A DNA stretch of 64,000 nt from Nocardia macrotermitis. Its GTDB lineage: Bacteria; Actinomycetota; Actinomycetes; Mycobacteriales; Mycobacteriaceae. The stretch spans positions 575,114 to 639,113 of the forward strand of contig NZ_WEGK01000003.1 in NCBI RefSeq assembly GCF_009604405.1, in the 5' to 3' direction. Of this stretch, positions 8,318 to 17,024 are shown in pieces; position 1 is the stretch's first letter, and each line of letters begins with the position of its first letter. The notes below the pieces were generated by a model that was not told where the DNA came from, did no database searches, and worked only from the letters and a program-made list of their open reading frames with translations. The position numbers and the translations under genes are program-made.

Positions 8318-9387
8318 CGTGAGAATGTTACGTCGATGAGTGCCTGTGGTCGATCGTCATCGGTGATACGTGTGCAGACCGCTTGTACCAGGATCCATCT
8401 GCTGGCTCGATCGAACCGTATTCGTGCGGTGATGGTTGTAGTCGATGTTTTGGACAGCAGGCGCGTGCGGGCAGTAGCTACGACAGGTATGTCGTCGGGG
8501 TGGAGTTGGGGAGTGCTGTTGCGCCAGTGGGCGAATGGTTCGTCGGCGATCCACTCGTGGATGAGGCCGTTGTGGAGGTCGATGATGCCGAGCGCATGCC
8601 CCGGGGTGATCGGTGCTCGTCGGAGGGCGGCGTAGATCGGATCTGGTGGGGGTGGGGGATCGGTGGGGGAGATATCGCAGACCAGGGCTCGGATCAGTCG
8701 GTGGCCGTGGATCCGCTTGGCGACGATGTGGAGGTTATGTCGCTGCTTTCCCGTGAATTGCGTTGTGGCTGTACCGATCCAGGTTCCCGCGGGATTGGTG
8801 AGGTCGAACAGGGCGAGGAATCCGGTGCGGTCGTCCCAGCGGTCGAAGTGTGAGATCAGGTTGGGAACTGTTGTGGGGGAATCGAGTTGGGCTTCGGATA
8901 TGTCGAGGAGTGTGCGGAAGTCTGGGGAGATGGTGGCTCGTGCGGTCAGTACGTCCCATTCGATTGCGCCGATTGTTGGTGGGGGAGTGGGGGTGTCGGT
9001 TGGTGGTCCGGCGGACAGGTTGACTCCGAAGACGTTCTGGCTGGGGCCGAATATCGGGTCCGCGGTGAGGCGGAGGACGGATCCGGACGGTAGTGGCAGA
9101 AGCTCGTGTTCGGTGCGGCGGTTGTCGGCGCAGCGTCGGACCAGTGGTGTGAGGTGTCGTGCGTGGGCGGCGCTGGTGGCGATGCTGGCACGGCCGAGAT
9201 TGGCGAAGTGTCGTCGGTAACGGCCGTCGAGGATGACCGAGGGGATGGATTTGTGGTCGAGGGTTTCGGCGACGACCCATCGGTTGCTGGTGCGCCTCTG
9301 CGGGCCACCGTGTGTGCAGCGGCCTGTGCGGCGGGGCATCGCTGCGGGCGATGGACGCTCGGGAATCGGCCGATCGGGGGCGGTCAT
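8314..9387 (-). CDS. Rv3651-like protein (PAS/GAF-type sensor fold)
   Basis: Protein of 357 residues resembling mycobacterial Rv3651 in length and block order: an opening RWVVAETLDHKSIPSVI, a middle GSVLRLTADPIFGPSQNVFG followed by GVNLSAGPP and IEWD, then a second half with GIIDLHNGLIHEW and LHPDD. The family is described as PAS/GAF-like without a known enzymatic output, and probably binds a small ligand. The first 36 residues before RWVV are Arg/Pro-rich and no good Shine-Dalgarno precedes the ATG at 9387, so the true start may be further in. A homologue is encoded 2.9 kb downstream on the other strand; the CRISPR array and P450 lie between them. Its role here is unknown. Confidence 0.65.
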   Translation of the reverse strand: MTAPDRPIPERPSPAAMPRRTGRCTHGGPQRRTSNRWVVAETLDHKSIPSVILDGRYRRHFANLGRASIATSAAHARHLTPLVRRCADNRRTEHELLPLPSGSVLRLTADPIFGPSQNVFGVNLSAGPPTDTPTPPPTIGAIEWDVLTARATISPDFRTLLDISEAQLDSPTTVPNLISHFDRWDDRTGFLALFDLTNPAGTWIGTATTQFTGKQRHNLHIVAKRIHGHRLIRALVCDISPTDPPPPPDPIYAALRRAPITPGHALGIIDLHNGLIHEWIADEPFAHWRNSTPQLHPDDIPVVATARTRLLSKTSTTTITARIRFDRASRWILVQAVCTRITDDDRPQALIDVTFSR

Positions 9388-10010
9388 AGGCGATCACTCG
9401 ATCGAGGCGTGGCCGCGCGGTGTCTATGGACTGGTTCGCTGGTGCGGTACGTCGCGCCAGACGATCGTGGAACTGGATCGAGCTTGGGTAGTGCGCGGCT
9501 CGGCTCGTGCCCGACCGCGTCAGGAGTCGCGTCGACGCGCTCAGCATTGAACCAGCGGGCATCCGCACCGCCCACGGCCTGGTGCGTACCTGACCGCCCG
9601 GCTTGTTGGCTTGACTGGTCGATGAGCTTCGAAGACTGTGCGGCCGTGCGGCATTCGTGTACGCGGTTACCGTCGGCCCTGAGAATCGCCCAGTGGTATG
9701 GGTTTTCATCGCCGCAGGCGATGGAGGGAGTAACGACAGATGCAGGTGACATGACAAAGCGGCCTTTCCTGTGGCAGTCGAGTTCCGATCGCATGAGTAC
9801 GGGATACGTACCTGGATCTTGTGGAATTAGCGACGCCACTGGGGAAAGGCCGCCCAGCGCTTTTTCAGTTAACCATGGGCGCGGCGGTGAAAGCAATCAT
9901 CCGCATTCACTCATGAAAAATGCCTGTGTGGCGGCGAGTCGCCATGGGCGGGCCGTTGACCTGGCTGCTTGCTGGAGAGCTGCCGGTTGCAGCAACCCTC
10001 GGCTTGTGAG
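9388..10010. other. Gap between Rv3651-like gene and CRISPR array
   Basis: No gene I can defend. A minus-strand frame covers 9384-9896 but shows no recognisable family and weak third-position GC bias. The stretch probably holds the promoter of the Rv3651-like gene and the leader-distal flank of the repeat array. Confidence 0.4.
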
Positions 10011-10488
10011 GTCTCGATGCAGTGCAGGCCTGTGAGGGCCTGCGGCATTATCGGTGCAGTTGCTGCTCCAGAAAGCATGGCTCGTGCCTCGATGAAGTTG
10101 CAGGCCGGTGAGGGCCTGCGGCGCGGTGACGAACCTGCTGCGTGGGCGGAAGGTGCCGATGCCTCGATGAAGTGCAGGCTGGTGAGGGCCTGCGGCGTGG
10201 AGGTGCAGGACGACTACCACGTTCCCGACGAGCCCCGATGAAGTGCAGGCCGGTGAGGGCCTGCGGCCTGCTGAGCGGTCCGAGACTCGTCCATGATCGT
10301 CGAGGCCTCGATGAAGTGCAGGCCGATGAGGGCCTGCGGCCTGGTGCGCCCCGACAAATACATCGCTGCCCTGACAGCGCCTCGATGAAGTGCAGGCCGG
10401 TGAGGGCCTGCGGCTGGTGAACTTCGGCGCGTGGGCGGGTCCGCGCTGCTGGGCCTCGATGAAGTGCAGGCCGGTGAGGGCCTGCGGC
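10011..10488 (-). CRISPR. Orphan CRISPR array, 7 repeats and 6 spacers
   Basis: Repeats lie at 10011-10046, 10086-10122, 10161-10196, 10232-10267, 10305-10340, 10379-10414 and 10453-10488. Each is 36 bp (the second has one extra T). Plus-strand consensus starts GCCTCGATGAAG and ends in an inverted repeat GCAGGCC / GGCCTGC around GGTGAG, then GGC. Spacers are 39, 38, 35, 37, 38 and 38 bp and unrelated to each other by eye. Repeats at the low-coordinate end carry most changes while the last two match the consensus, which suggests the leader is on the right and transcription runs leftward. In that orientation the repeat ends ATCGAGGC, reminiscent of the ATTGAAAC-type tag of type I/III repeats. 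No cas gene is visible in the window. Confidence 0.85.
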
Positions 10489-10832
10489 AGGGTCCCGATT
10501 TTATCCCCTTTCACCAGGGACAATGTACGCCGCCGCGAGCGCTGTTGTGCGACACGCCGGTGAGGGGGTGTGGTCGGGGGCTCGTTGCCGGCGTGGAGGG
10601 CTGTGAATTGCGGAAATAGGCCGCGAGGGCTCGCCGGGGTTTGGTGCATGATGGAGCTCTCGCGGGCGTACGAGGGATGTGGGATCCATGTGAGCGCACG
10701 GTGGCGAAGGACACGGCGTTACAGGAGGACCGACGCTGATTGAGTGATGCGGCGAAATCACGTGAGGCAACGACTCGCACTTCTGGGGCATCTTGGCATG
10801 AGACACCGGGTCGGCTATGAGAGCCTTAGGCT
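10489..10832. promoter_or_regulatory. Putative CRISPR leader and P450 upstream region
   Basis: The 344 bases between the last repeat and the P450 gene contain no convincing gene. They start with an A/T-richer stretch (about 10491-10525), as expected for a leader. At 10556-10566 the sequence GCCGGTGAGGG repeats the centre of the CRISPR repeat but its surroundings do not match, so it is either a ruined repeat or chance. The P450 promoter must also be here. Confidence 0.4.
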
Positions 10833-12248
10833 ATGGACGTCCCCGCAGCGTGCCCCCTGACTGAGCTGCCGCATCCGGCCGGACGGCTGCCGATACTCGG
10901 TGATCTGACCAGCGCGGACCCACGGCGACCCACCCAACACGAACTCGCCATGGCCCAGGCCGGTCTCGGCCCGATCTTCGAACGGAAGCTCCTGGGCACC
11001 CGCATCGTCATCGTCACCGGTGCCCAGCTCGCGGCGCAGTGTTGCGACGAAAACACCTGGGCCAGATGCCTTGCCGGGCCCGGCGAGGTCTTCCGGAAGA
11101 TCGTTCCCGAGGGCCTGTTCACCATCCGCACGAGCAATCCCCTGTGGGGCCAGGCACGGCGCGTGCTGGGGCCCGGGTTCAGCCAGGGGGCGATGCGTAG
11201 CTATCACCAGGCTATGAACAGCGTCGCCGATGATCTGCTCACTGAATGGGGGAGTGTGGATGCTCGCCGGGTCGATGTGCATCAGGCCATGACCAATGCC
11301 ACGCTCGAGGTTATCGGGCGGGCCGGTTTCTCCCGCCGCCTGGGCCTTCTCGGTGACGCCGACACCGACGGCAGCGACACGACCCGCTTCGTCGACGCTC
11401 TCGCCTCCATCCTCACCTGGGCCAGCGCCCAGAGCAACGATGTGCCTGTCCTCGGTACCTTCCGCGCGCTGGTCCGGACCCCGCATGCTCATACCCAGAT
11501 CGCCATCGCCCGCCGGTTCGTCGACACCATGATCGCTGACCGGCGCAATAGCCAAAGTGCCAGCGGCGCAGATGATCTGCTCGGACTGATGCTCACCGTG
11601 CCCGACCCGGAGACCGGAGAATTATTACCCGACACCAACGTTCGTGACCAGGTGCTCACCTTCCTGGTCGCTGGCCACGAAACCACCGCGGCACTGTTGG
11701 AAACCACCCTGCACTACCTCGCCGAGCGCCCCGAGCTGCAAGACGAACTGCGCCAAGAGATCCACGGCCGCGGCAGCTTCGATTACGGGGCGGTGACCGG
11801 CATGCGGAAAGTTCGCAATGTCCTCAACGAAGTGCTGCGGCTGTGGCCGCCGGTCCCCGGATTCTTCCGCCTGGCCCGCACCGGCCAGACACTCGGCGGC
11901 TACCACGTACCCGCAGGGCAACCGGTCTTCGTCCTTGCCCTGGCCGCGCACCGCGACCCCGACGTGTGGGGCTCCCGCGCAAGTGAATTCGATCCGACCA
12001 GGTTCGAACCCGCTGCGCTGCGGGAACACCCGGACCGTTGGTTCCATCCGTGGGGCACTGGCCCGCGCAGCTGTATCGGTATGGCTTTTGCTCTGCACGA
12101 AGCCACGTTGCTGCTGGCCCGGATTCTCGATGCGACCACTCTGTCCGCGCCGGAACCACTCGATATGCATGAGCGAGGAACCCTGCGCCCCAGTCCTTTT
12201 CGGATGACAGTCCGAGAGCGCGAGCGGAACGGGGTGAGATTGCCATGA
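10833..12248 (+). CDS. Cytochrome P450
   Basis: Heme monooxygenase of 471 residues. Visible parts are the proline-rich N-terminus (LPHPAGRLPILGDL), the I-helix oxygen-activation motif AGHETT, the K-helix ExxR within NEVLRLWPP, and the heme loop FHPWGTGPRSCIG with the ligand Cys. The overall pattern (WPPVPGFFR, AHRDPDVWG) is like the CYP102 heme domain and eukaryote-type P450s rather than short soluble bacterial ones. The Phe that normally opens the FxxGxRxCxG signature is replaced by Trp. No reductase is fused or adjacent. Its stop overlaps the start of the next Rv3651-like gene (ATGA), so the pair is translationally coupled. Substrate unknown. Confidence 0.93.
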   Translation: MDVPAACPLTELPHPAGRLPILGDLTSADPRRPTQHELAMAQAGLGPIFERKLLGTRIVIVTGAQLAAQCCDENTWARCLAGPGEVFRKIVPEGLFTIRTSNPLWGQARRVLGPGFSQGAMRSYHQAMNSVADDLLTEWGSVDARRVDVHQAMTNATLEVIGRAGFSRRLGLLGDADTDGSDTTRFVDALASILTWASAQSNDVPVLGTFRALVRTPHAHTQIAIARRFVDTMIADRRNSQSASGADDLLGLMLTVPDPETGELLPDTNVRDQVLTFLVAGHETTAALLETTLHYLAERPELQDELRQEIHGRGSFDYGAVTGMRKVRNVLNEVLRLWPPVPGFFRLARTGQTLGGYHVPAGQPVFVLALAAHRDPDVWGSRASEFDPTRFEPAALREHPDRWFHPWGTGPRSCIGMAFALHEATLLLARILDATTLSAPEPLDMHERGTLRPSPFRMTVRERERNGVRLP

Positions 12249-13273
12249 GCTGGTTCCTCATCGAGTCCCTGGCTCCGTCTTCCGGACCGATGACCATCAT
12301 CCTGCGTGATGGTGCGCCCCGAGACTGGACGTCACTACGGTCGCTGCACCGGCACGAATTCGTCGATGTCGATGAGCAGCTTCAATCGGTGCGCGAGAAC
12401 AAGACTCGTATCCAGACCATCGTGCGCGCCCGCGGCGGCCGAACCAGATTGATCGAGATCGACCCGGTGCTGGGTCCGGAAGGTGACACCTACGGAATGC
12501 ACCTGTGGATCGGACCCGACGCCGACGAGCCCATTGCGCATCGCCCCGCGTCGGCCATATCCTGGCACCTCGGCGACACCACCGTGCGCATGACCGAGGA
12601 CCTCTGGCGAATGACCCTCACCCCGTGCGACACGAATACCCCCACCCCCAACACCCTCTCCGCAGCCGAATTCTTCCGCAAGCTGGTGCGTTTCGACGCG
12701 CTCGCCGGGCTTGCCGAACTGGCAACCTCTCCCGACCCGGCCGCAACCTGGTCCGGGTTCAGCGTGGTCCTGCACGACGACGGCCATTTGATGAACTGGT
12801 ACAACGTGGGCCGTGGCCGCCTCGACCAGCAGCAGACCGGGGTCCGCGGCCTGGCCGTTGACGTCACCGACACCACGCCTCCGTCCATCAGCGCCATCGA
12901 TGCTGTGACCTCCAATACCCGGCCCAACGCACGTAACGCGCAACTTGCGGACCCGGAAGCCCCCATTACCGCGCTGCTCGCCTGGACACCCGACCTTCCG
13001 ATGCCGGTGCTTGCCCACTGGATCAGCCACGCGCCCAGTTGGATCGATTGGGAACGCGAAGGCGACCCGAGCACATTCCACCCCGACGACACCGACACGA
13101 TCCTCGCGACGTACACCAGGCTCGCTGGTACCGACGACACGATCACCGTTGACGTCAGAATTCGCGGCTTCACCGCCTCTGGATGGCAACCCATCACCAT
13201 CACATCTCGCCGATACCCCGGCGACGTCGGCGATACCCTCCACATCATCCACATCACCAAGCAGGACCGATAA
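12245..13273 (+). CDS. Rv3651-like protein (PAS/GAF-type sensor fold), P450-coupled
   Basis: Protein of 342 residues, close to the length of Rv3651, beginning WFLIESLAPSSGPMTII and showing the same blocks as the gene at 8314-9387: TRLIEIDPVLGPEGDTYG then LWIGPDADEP and ISWHL, followed by a second sensor-like half with PVLAHWISHAPSWIDW, STFHPDDTD and a final beta-rich segment. The family has no established catalytic activity; ligand sensing is inferred. Start ATG at 12245 overlaps the P450 stop by four bases, which ties it functionally to the P450. It is diverged from its neighbour paralogue, so a very recent tandem copy is unlikely. Confidence 0.65.
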   Translation: MSWFLIESLAPSSGPMTIILRDGAPRDWTSLRSLHRHEFVDVDEQLQSVRENKTRIQTIVRARGGRTRLIEIDPVLGPEGDTYGMHLWIGPDADEPIAHRPASAISWHLGDTTVRMTEDLWRMTLTPCDTNTPTPNTLSAAEFFRKLVRFDALAGLAELATSPDPAATWSGFSVVLHDDGHLMNWYNVGRGRLDQQQTGVRGLAVDVTDTTPPSISAIDAVTSNTRPNARNAQLADPEAPITALLAWTPDLPMPVLAHWISHAPSWIDWEREGDPSTFHPDDTDTILATYTRLAGTDDTITVDVRIRGFTASGWQPITITSRRYPGDVGDTLHIIHITKQDR

Positions 13274-13383
13274 CACGCGAGGTGCTTCAGGAGCGGGCCA
13301 ATCCGATCGAGCCGATCCAGTCCTCTGCGAGGAGGTCCGAGGCTCGCGGCGGCTTGCCATCTCGCGGGAACGCGACCAGATCG

Positions 13384-13815
13384 TCATTCGCGTCGGAACA
13401 TAAGCACTACGCCGGGACCGGTCGGGCTGAACCATATGTGGAGGGCGCCGAAGCTTCCTTCGCTCCCGGGGCCGAAGCTCATCGAGGATGGATCGCCGGT
13501 GGGGTGCACCGTGATCATGTCGGCAGCTTCCACGGTTATCGTCACGGCCGGGTAAGAGAAGGCGGCCTCATCGAGTGGGACGGTCACTGTTCCCGACACC
13601 GCCAAGAGGCAGTTGCCTTCGAAACAATCGGCAACGTCGGTGCTGGGTATGGCTGGGTGGAATGTCGATGCGGTCGTGGAGGTTGCCGCGGTTGCTGATG
13701 TGGAGGCGGCAGCGCTCGAGTGGGTAGCCGGCGAATGCGATCCCCGATTCGAGGTGGTGCAACCGGCCACGGCCAGGGTCAGGAATCCGGTAGCGGCGAG
13801 GGCGTGTATTGCCAT
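13384..13815 (-). CDS. Small secreted lipoprotein, function unknown
   Basis: Protein of 143 residues with a lipoprotein signal peptide: hydrophobic MAIHALAATGFLTLAVAGC, where LAVAGC is the lipobox. A Ser/Thr/Ala-rich linker (residues 20-55) is followed by a compact beta-type domain with one Cys pair (DCFEGNC) and FGALHIWFSPTGPGVVLMF near the end. I start at the ATG at 13815, which puts the signal peptide at the N-terminus; a longer frame to 13935 would bury it. The preceding bases give only a weak ribosome site. No family is recognised; a small periplasmic binding or inhibitor protein anchored in the membrane is possible. Confidence 0.65.
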   Translation of the reverse strand: MAIHALAATGFLTLAVAGCTTSNRGSHSPATHSSAAASTSATAATSTTASTFHPAIPSTDVADCFEGNCLLAVSGTVTVPLDEAAFSYPAVTITVEAADMITVHPTGDPSSMSFGPGSEGSFGALHIWFSPTGPGVVLMFRRE

Positions 13816-14319
13816 CGGCCACCCGTGTCGACGAGGCGGTGCCCATGGGAAGTTCGGCACTGTCGATCTCCTTCCATCGGTACCGCACAACAACACCACC
13901 GATGTGGCGGGACCGGTCCCGCCGTTCACCCACACAACCCGTCGACGACCAGCCGACCCGGCGAAATGATCACGCTTTGTGCGGGGTTAGGACTATTCAT
14001 GGATGAGCGTTTCTGGTGAGGTCCGGGCACTGCCGACACTTTGTCATGGGATCTCGTTTCATTTGCTATAGCGCCTTGCGGCACGGTGTGATCTGGGTTA
14101 CCGTTGGCTAAACGTCCCGAGATCTTGGGATTGCCCGGTAACCGTTGACGGAACCGGATGACGGCCGAGCGGCATCAGGCCCTTTTCACATGTGGCCACA
14201 TACGGTTCATCTCGTGGTGACTGATGGTATATGCGGCTCGGCGTAACAGTTGCGATTCTTCGTTGGCGCTTGCTGGATGGCGGCTGCCTGATGAATTGCG
14301 CTGATGCGAGGAGGCTGCA
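13816..14319. other. Intergenic region without a defended gene
   Basis: The half nearest the lipoprotein gene probably contains its promoter. The remainder (about 13980-14310) is lower in GC than its surroundings and holds no family I recognise. Confidence 0.35.
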
Positions 14320-14571
14320 ATGAATGCAATCTCATCGTGCCGGACCGTCGCGTCCCTTGAGGGTGGTCGGTCGCGGGAACGGCAGCAGGCGTATGTACTG
14401 CGGGATGAAGCGTTGAGTGAGCAGCTCGAGCGGGTGTACGACGAGGAGCTCGACGGCATGCTGCGGCTGCGGCGGTCGGTTCGGGGGCGTCGGCATTCTG
14501 ATCGTCATCCCATCCGAGAATGGCGAAATATCGGCTTGCGTATGCATCGCCCTCGCGATGGTGACGTGTAG
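14320..14571 (+). CDS. Small hypothetical protein
   Basis: A frame of 83 residues with a good GAGGAGG ribosome site eight bases before its ATG. The middle part (SRERQQAYVLRDEALSEQLERVYDEELDG, residues about 17-46) would form a charged amphipathic helix. The C-terminus is Arg-rich and of poor coding quality, so the gene may be shorter or decayed. It precedes the HTH gene of the transfer operon by 204 bases. No family recognised. Confidence 0.35.
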   Translation: MNAISSCRTVASLEGGRSRERQQAYVLRDEALSEQLERVYDEELDGMLRLRRSVRGRRHSDRHPIREWRNIGLRMHRPRDGDV

Positions 14572-14775
14572 GGAGGCCCTTCAGTTTCCGGTTGATCGCG
14601 TCGTGGGAATCGCGCTCCGGCAGTGTTTCGGCACTGACAAGCGTGTTTCTTGCAAGCGGAGCTGAATCGCTGATCGTTGTATGTGAAATTCGGGCATTAG
14701 CCAGGTGGTCAGTTCTATTTCCCGACTATTTCTGTATGGGATACCTCTGGCTTTTTTGGGGATTGGAGGTGGGTG

Positions 14776-15024
14776 ATGATCGAGAGATGCACTCGGTGCG
14801 GCACGTGTGACGGCGTGGATCGGGTCCTGAATATTCACCAGGTCAGTGCGCGGACGGGGGATTCGATCGACCGCATTCGTCATTTGCGGGTTGCGGGGCA
14901 TGAGTTGTATTCGCAGGCGTGGAAGAGCGGGGATTCGCCGAATGCCCCGTTGCGTCTGGAGCAGTCGAAGGTGGAGGCGTGGGTTTCGGCGCGGCGGCAG
15001 GCCGGGTCTCGGGGGTTGTCGTGA
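14776..15024 (+). CDS. Small HTH (AlpA-like) protein opening the transfer operon
   Basis: A protein of 82 residues with an N-terminal Cys cluster (CTRCGTCDG, residues about 5-13) and a helix-turn-helix of the HTH_17/AlpA type: LNIHQVSARTGDSIDRIRHL, then a wing ending APLRLEQSKVEAWVSARR. It is likely a DNA-binding regulator of the operon that it opens, or an accessory recombination factor. The ATG at 14776 has GGAGGT upstream; a GTG one codon earlier is also possible. Its TGA overlaps the GTG start of the cutinase gene (GTGA), so the two are translationally coupled. Confidence 0.7.
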   Translation: MIERCTRCGTCDGVDRVLNIHQVSARTGDSIDRIRHLRVAGHELYSQAWKSGDSPNAPLRLEQSKVEAWVSARRQAGSRGLS

Positions 15025-17024
15025 ATATGGTTGCGGTGTCGGCGGATTCGCTGATCAGGGGTGTTCGGAGGCGTGGCTCCGGCGTGAAAAGCGTTGTGGT
15101 TCTTCTCGTTACGTTCGCGCTGGTCATGGTCGGGGTGGTTCCGGGAGTTGCGGCGGCGGACACGCGGAGTGGTGCCGAAGCGTCCGGTTGTCCTGCGGTG
15201 ACCGGGGTGTTCGTGCGTGGGACCTGGGAGGACAGCGGCCAGAAGAACGAGACGGTTCCGGTGGGGCTGTTGGCTCCGGTGGCGACGCAGTTGGCGCAGC
15301 GGTTCGGTAGTCGGTTCGCGTTCCGGTTTCCTGCGTATCCGGCGGCGGCGTTCAACGGTACGGCGTATGGGGACAGCAAGGTTGCTGGTGTAGCGGCTAC
15401 GCGGCGTGTGTTGCAGGACTTCGCTAAGCGTTGTCCGGCAACGAAATTCGTGATCGCTGGCTATAGCCAGGGTGGTGATGTGGCCGGTGATGTGGCCGCG
15501 TCGATCGGGTGTTCGGGAGATCCGGTGCCTGCAGATCGGGTGTTGGGGGTAGGGATCATTGCTGATCCGCATCGTGATCCGAAGTCGGGCAAGCTGGTTG
15601 GTCCGGCAGTGAACGGGACCGGGATCGGTGGTGCGCGGGCGGGCGGGTTCTGCAAGCTCGCGGCCGCGACGGCGGAAATCTGTGCGGACGGAGATCTGTA
15701 CTGCTCCACCGATATTGCCCAGCATCCGGTTCTCGGGGCACTCGGTCGGCTGCTGTCGCAGCCCACTCAGCAGTCCGACAAGCCCGACACGAGCGGCGGT
15801 ACCCCGGAGGATGGCACGTCAGCGGAGGTTCAGTCGCTGGTGGCTCCGGTCGGGGACATGCATCTCGACGCGGTCCCCGGGGCGGTGCAGCAGTTGGTTG
15901 CCCAGTTCGGTTCGGGGCACCCGGATTCGGCGCAGGTGACGCACAGCGTCGACAGTCTGACCGGAACGCTGCGATCACTGGCGAATCTGGCCGCGCGGAC
16001 GGCGGGAAATCCGGATGCCCAGTCGCGGCTGGCGTCGGCTGCGCCGGGGACGTCGGATCGGCTTGCGGGTCAGGTGCTGAATGCGGCCTCGCATTCGGAT
16101 CTGAAGGGCGCGTTGGATTCCTTGGCCGATATCGGATCCCAGGTCGCGGGAGTGGCCGCGGGCCGCAGTGGTGGGGATCTGGCCGGTGCGGTGAATCGGG
16201 TGTCCTCGGCGACCGCGCCGTTGTCGAGCTCGTTGTCGAATTCGCCTGCCGAGGTGTTGAATTCGGTGTCGCAGGTGTTGGGGGTGCTCAAGCCGTCGAC
16301 GGTGGTCGATCAGGTCACGAATGTGGCGGAGAACGGGTTGCGGTTCGCGGCGAATGTGCCGCACGTGCTGGACGTGTTGAACCGGATGATCGGGCTGATC
16401 GGCGATCCGAAGGTAGATGTGCCCGGCAAGGTCCGCGGGTTGCACGATCTGTGCGGACAGCTCAATACCGCGTTCGAGCCGCTGGTGAAGCTGGCCGCGA
16501 ACGTGGATCTGCACACGATCTCTCACTTGATCGCGATGATCCCCGACACCAGCGGCACCGCGCAGATCGTCTCGATACTGGTGGATCTGTTGGGAAATCT
16601 GGACGTTCCCGCGCTGGCCGCTCAGGTGGGCCGGTTGCAGGAGAATCTGTGGAATCTGTTGCAGGCATTGACCACTGGTGCGAATCCGGCGGAGATCCTC
16701 ACGCGTGCGGCGGATTTCGTTCCGACGCTGTTGGGGTTCGCCACGGTGGCGGTCAATACCTTGACCGGGGCTCCGAAGTCCGGTGATCAGTCGGGTGGTC
16801 AGGATGTGTCGGGCGCGGCGAAGGCGGTGACCGACAAGCTGTCCGGGCAGGGCCTGGATTCGGCAAGTGAGCTGGCGTCCGAAGGGTTCAGTGCCGCATC
16901 GTTTTTCGCCAGCGGTGTGCACCAGGACTACGGCAAGTACGTGGTGGATGGGCAGGGCCGGACCGCGACGCAGTGGCTCACGGACTGGTTCGGCAACCGG
17001 ATTCGTTCGCTGGGAGCGGCGTGA
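15021..17024 (+). CDS. Secreted cutinase-family esterase with long C-terminal extension
   Basis: Serine esterase of 667 residues. A signal peptide (VVVLLVTFALVMVGVVPGV, cleaved after VAAA near residue 45) precedes a cutinase domain: CPAVTGVFVRG, nucleophile Ser149 in GYSQGG, Asp225 in DGDLYC and His235 in AQHP complete the triad. About 400 Ala/Gly/Leu/Val-rich residues follow with no known domain, helical by appearance, ending QWLTDWFGNRIRSLG. Mycobacterial cutinase-like proteins hydrolyse lipid and mycolate esters. Here the gene is coupled to the HTH gene (GTGA) and to a peptidoglycan hydrolase (TGATG) in the transfer operon, suggesting local opening of the mycolate layer. That role is inference. 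The GTG at 15021 is chosen from the overlap. Confidence 0.82.
   Translation: MNMVAVSADSLIRGVRRRGSGVKSVVVLLVTFALVMVGVVPGVAAADTRSGAEASGCPAVTGVFVRGTWEDSGQKNETVPVGLLAPVATQLAQRFGSRFAFRFPAYPAAAFNGTAYGDSKVAGVAATRRVLQDFAKRCPATKFVIAGYSQGGDVAGDVAASIGCSGDPVPADRVLGVGIIADPHRDPKSGKLVGPAVNGTGIGGARAGGFCKLAAATAEICADGDLYCSTDIAQHPVLGALGRLLSQPTQQSDKPDTSGGTPEDGTSAEVQSLVAPVGDMHLDAVPGAVQQLVAQFGSGHPDSAQVTHSVDSLTGTLRSLANLAARTAGNPDAQSRLASAAPGTSDRLAGQVLNAASHSDLKGALDSLADIGSQVAGVAAGRSGGDLAGAVNRVSSATAPLSSSLSNSPAEVLNSVSQVLGVLKPSTVVDQVTNVAENGLRFAANVPHVLDVLNRMIGLIGDPKVDVPGKVRGLHDLCGQLNTAFEPLVKLAANVDLHTISHLIAMIPDTSGTAQIVSILVDLLGNLDVPALAAQVGRLQENLWNLLQALTTGANPAEILTRAADFVPTLLGFATVAVNTLTGAPKSGDQSGGQDVSGAAKAVTDKLSGQGLDSASELASEGFSAASFFASGVHQDYGKYVVDGQGRTATQWLTDWFGNRIRSLGAA

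Noticed and set aside
9384..9896. A minus-strand frame of 170 codons upstream of the Rv3651-like gene
   Set aside because: No ribosome site, no family and mixed third-position composition; it overlaps the start of the Rv3651-like gene.
10556..10590. An eighth CRISPR repeat
   Set aside because: Only 11 central bases match and the distance from repeat 7 (86 bp) does not fit the 71-75-bp period.
9897..10649. A minus-strand frame of 250 codons running through the repeat array
   Set aside because: Its text is the translated CRISPR repeat (PSPACTSS/GPHRPALHRG units) in changing frames; unit length is not a multiple of three throughout, so it is not a repeat protein.
10747..10860. A 37-codon frame after an AGGAGG in front of the P450
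   Set aside because: The AGGAGG is not at a proper distance from its ATG, and the frame overlaps the P450 start. A leader peptide cannot be excluded but has no support.
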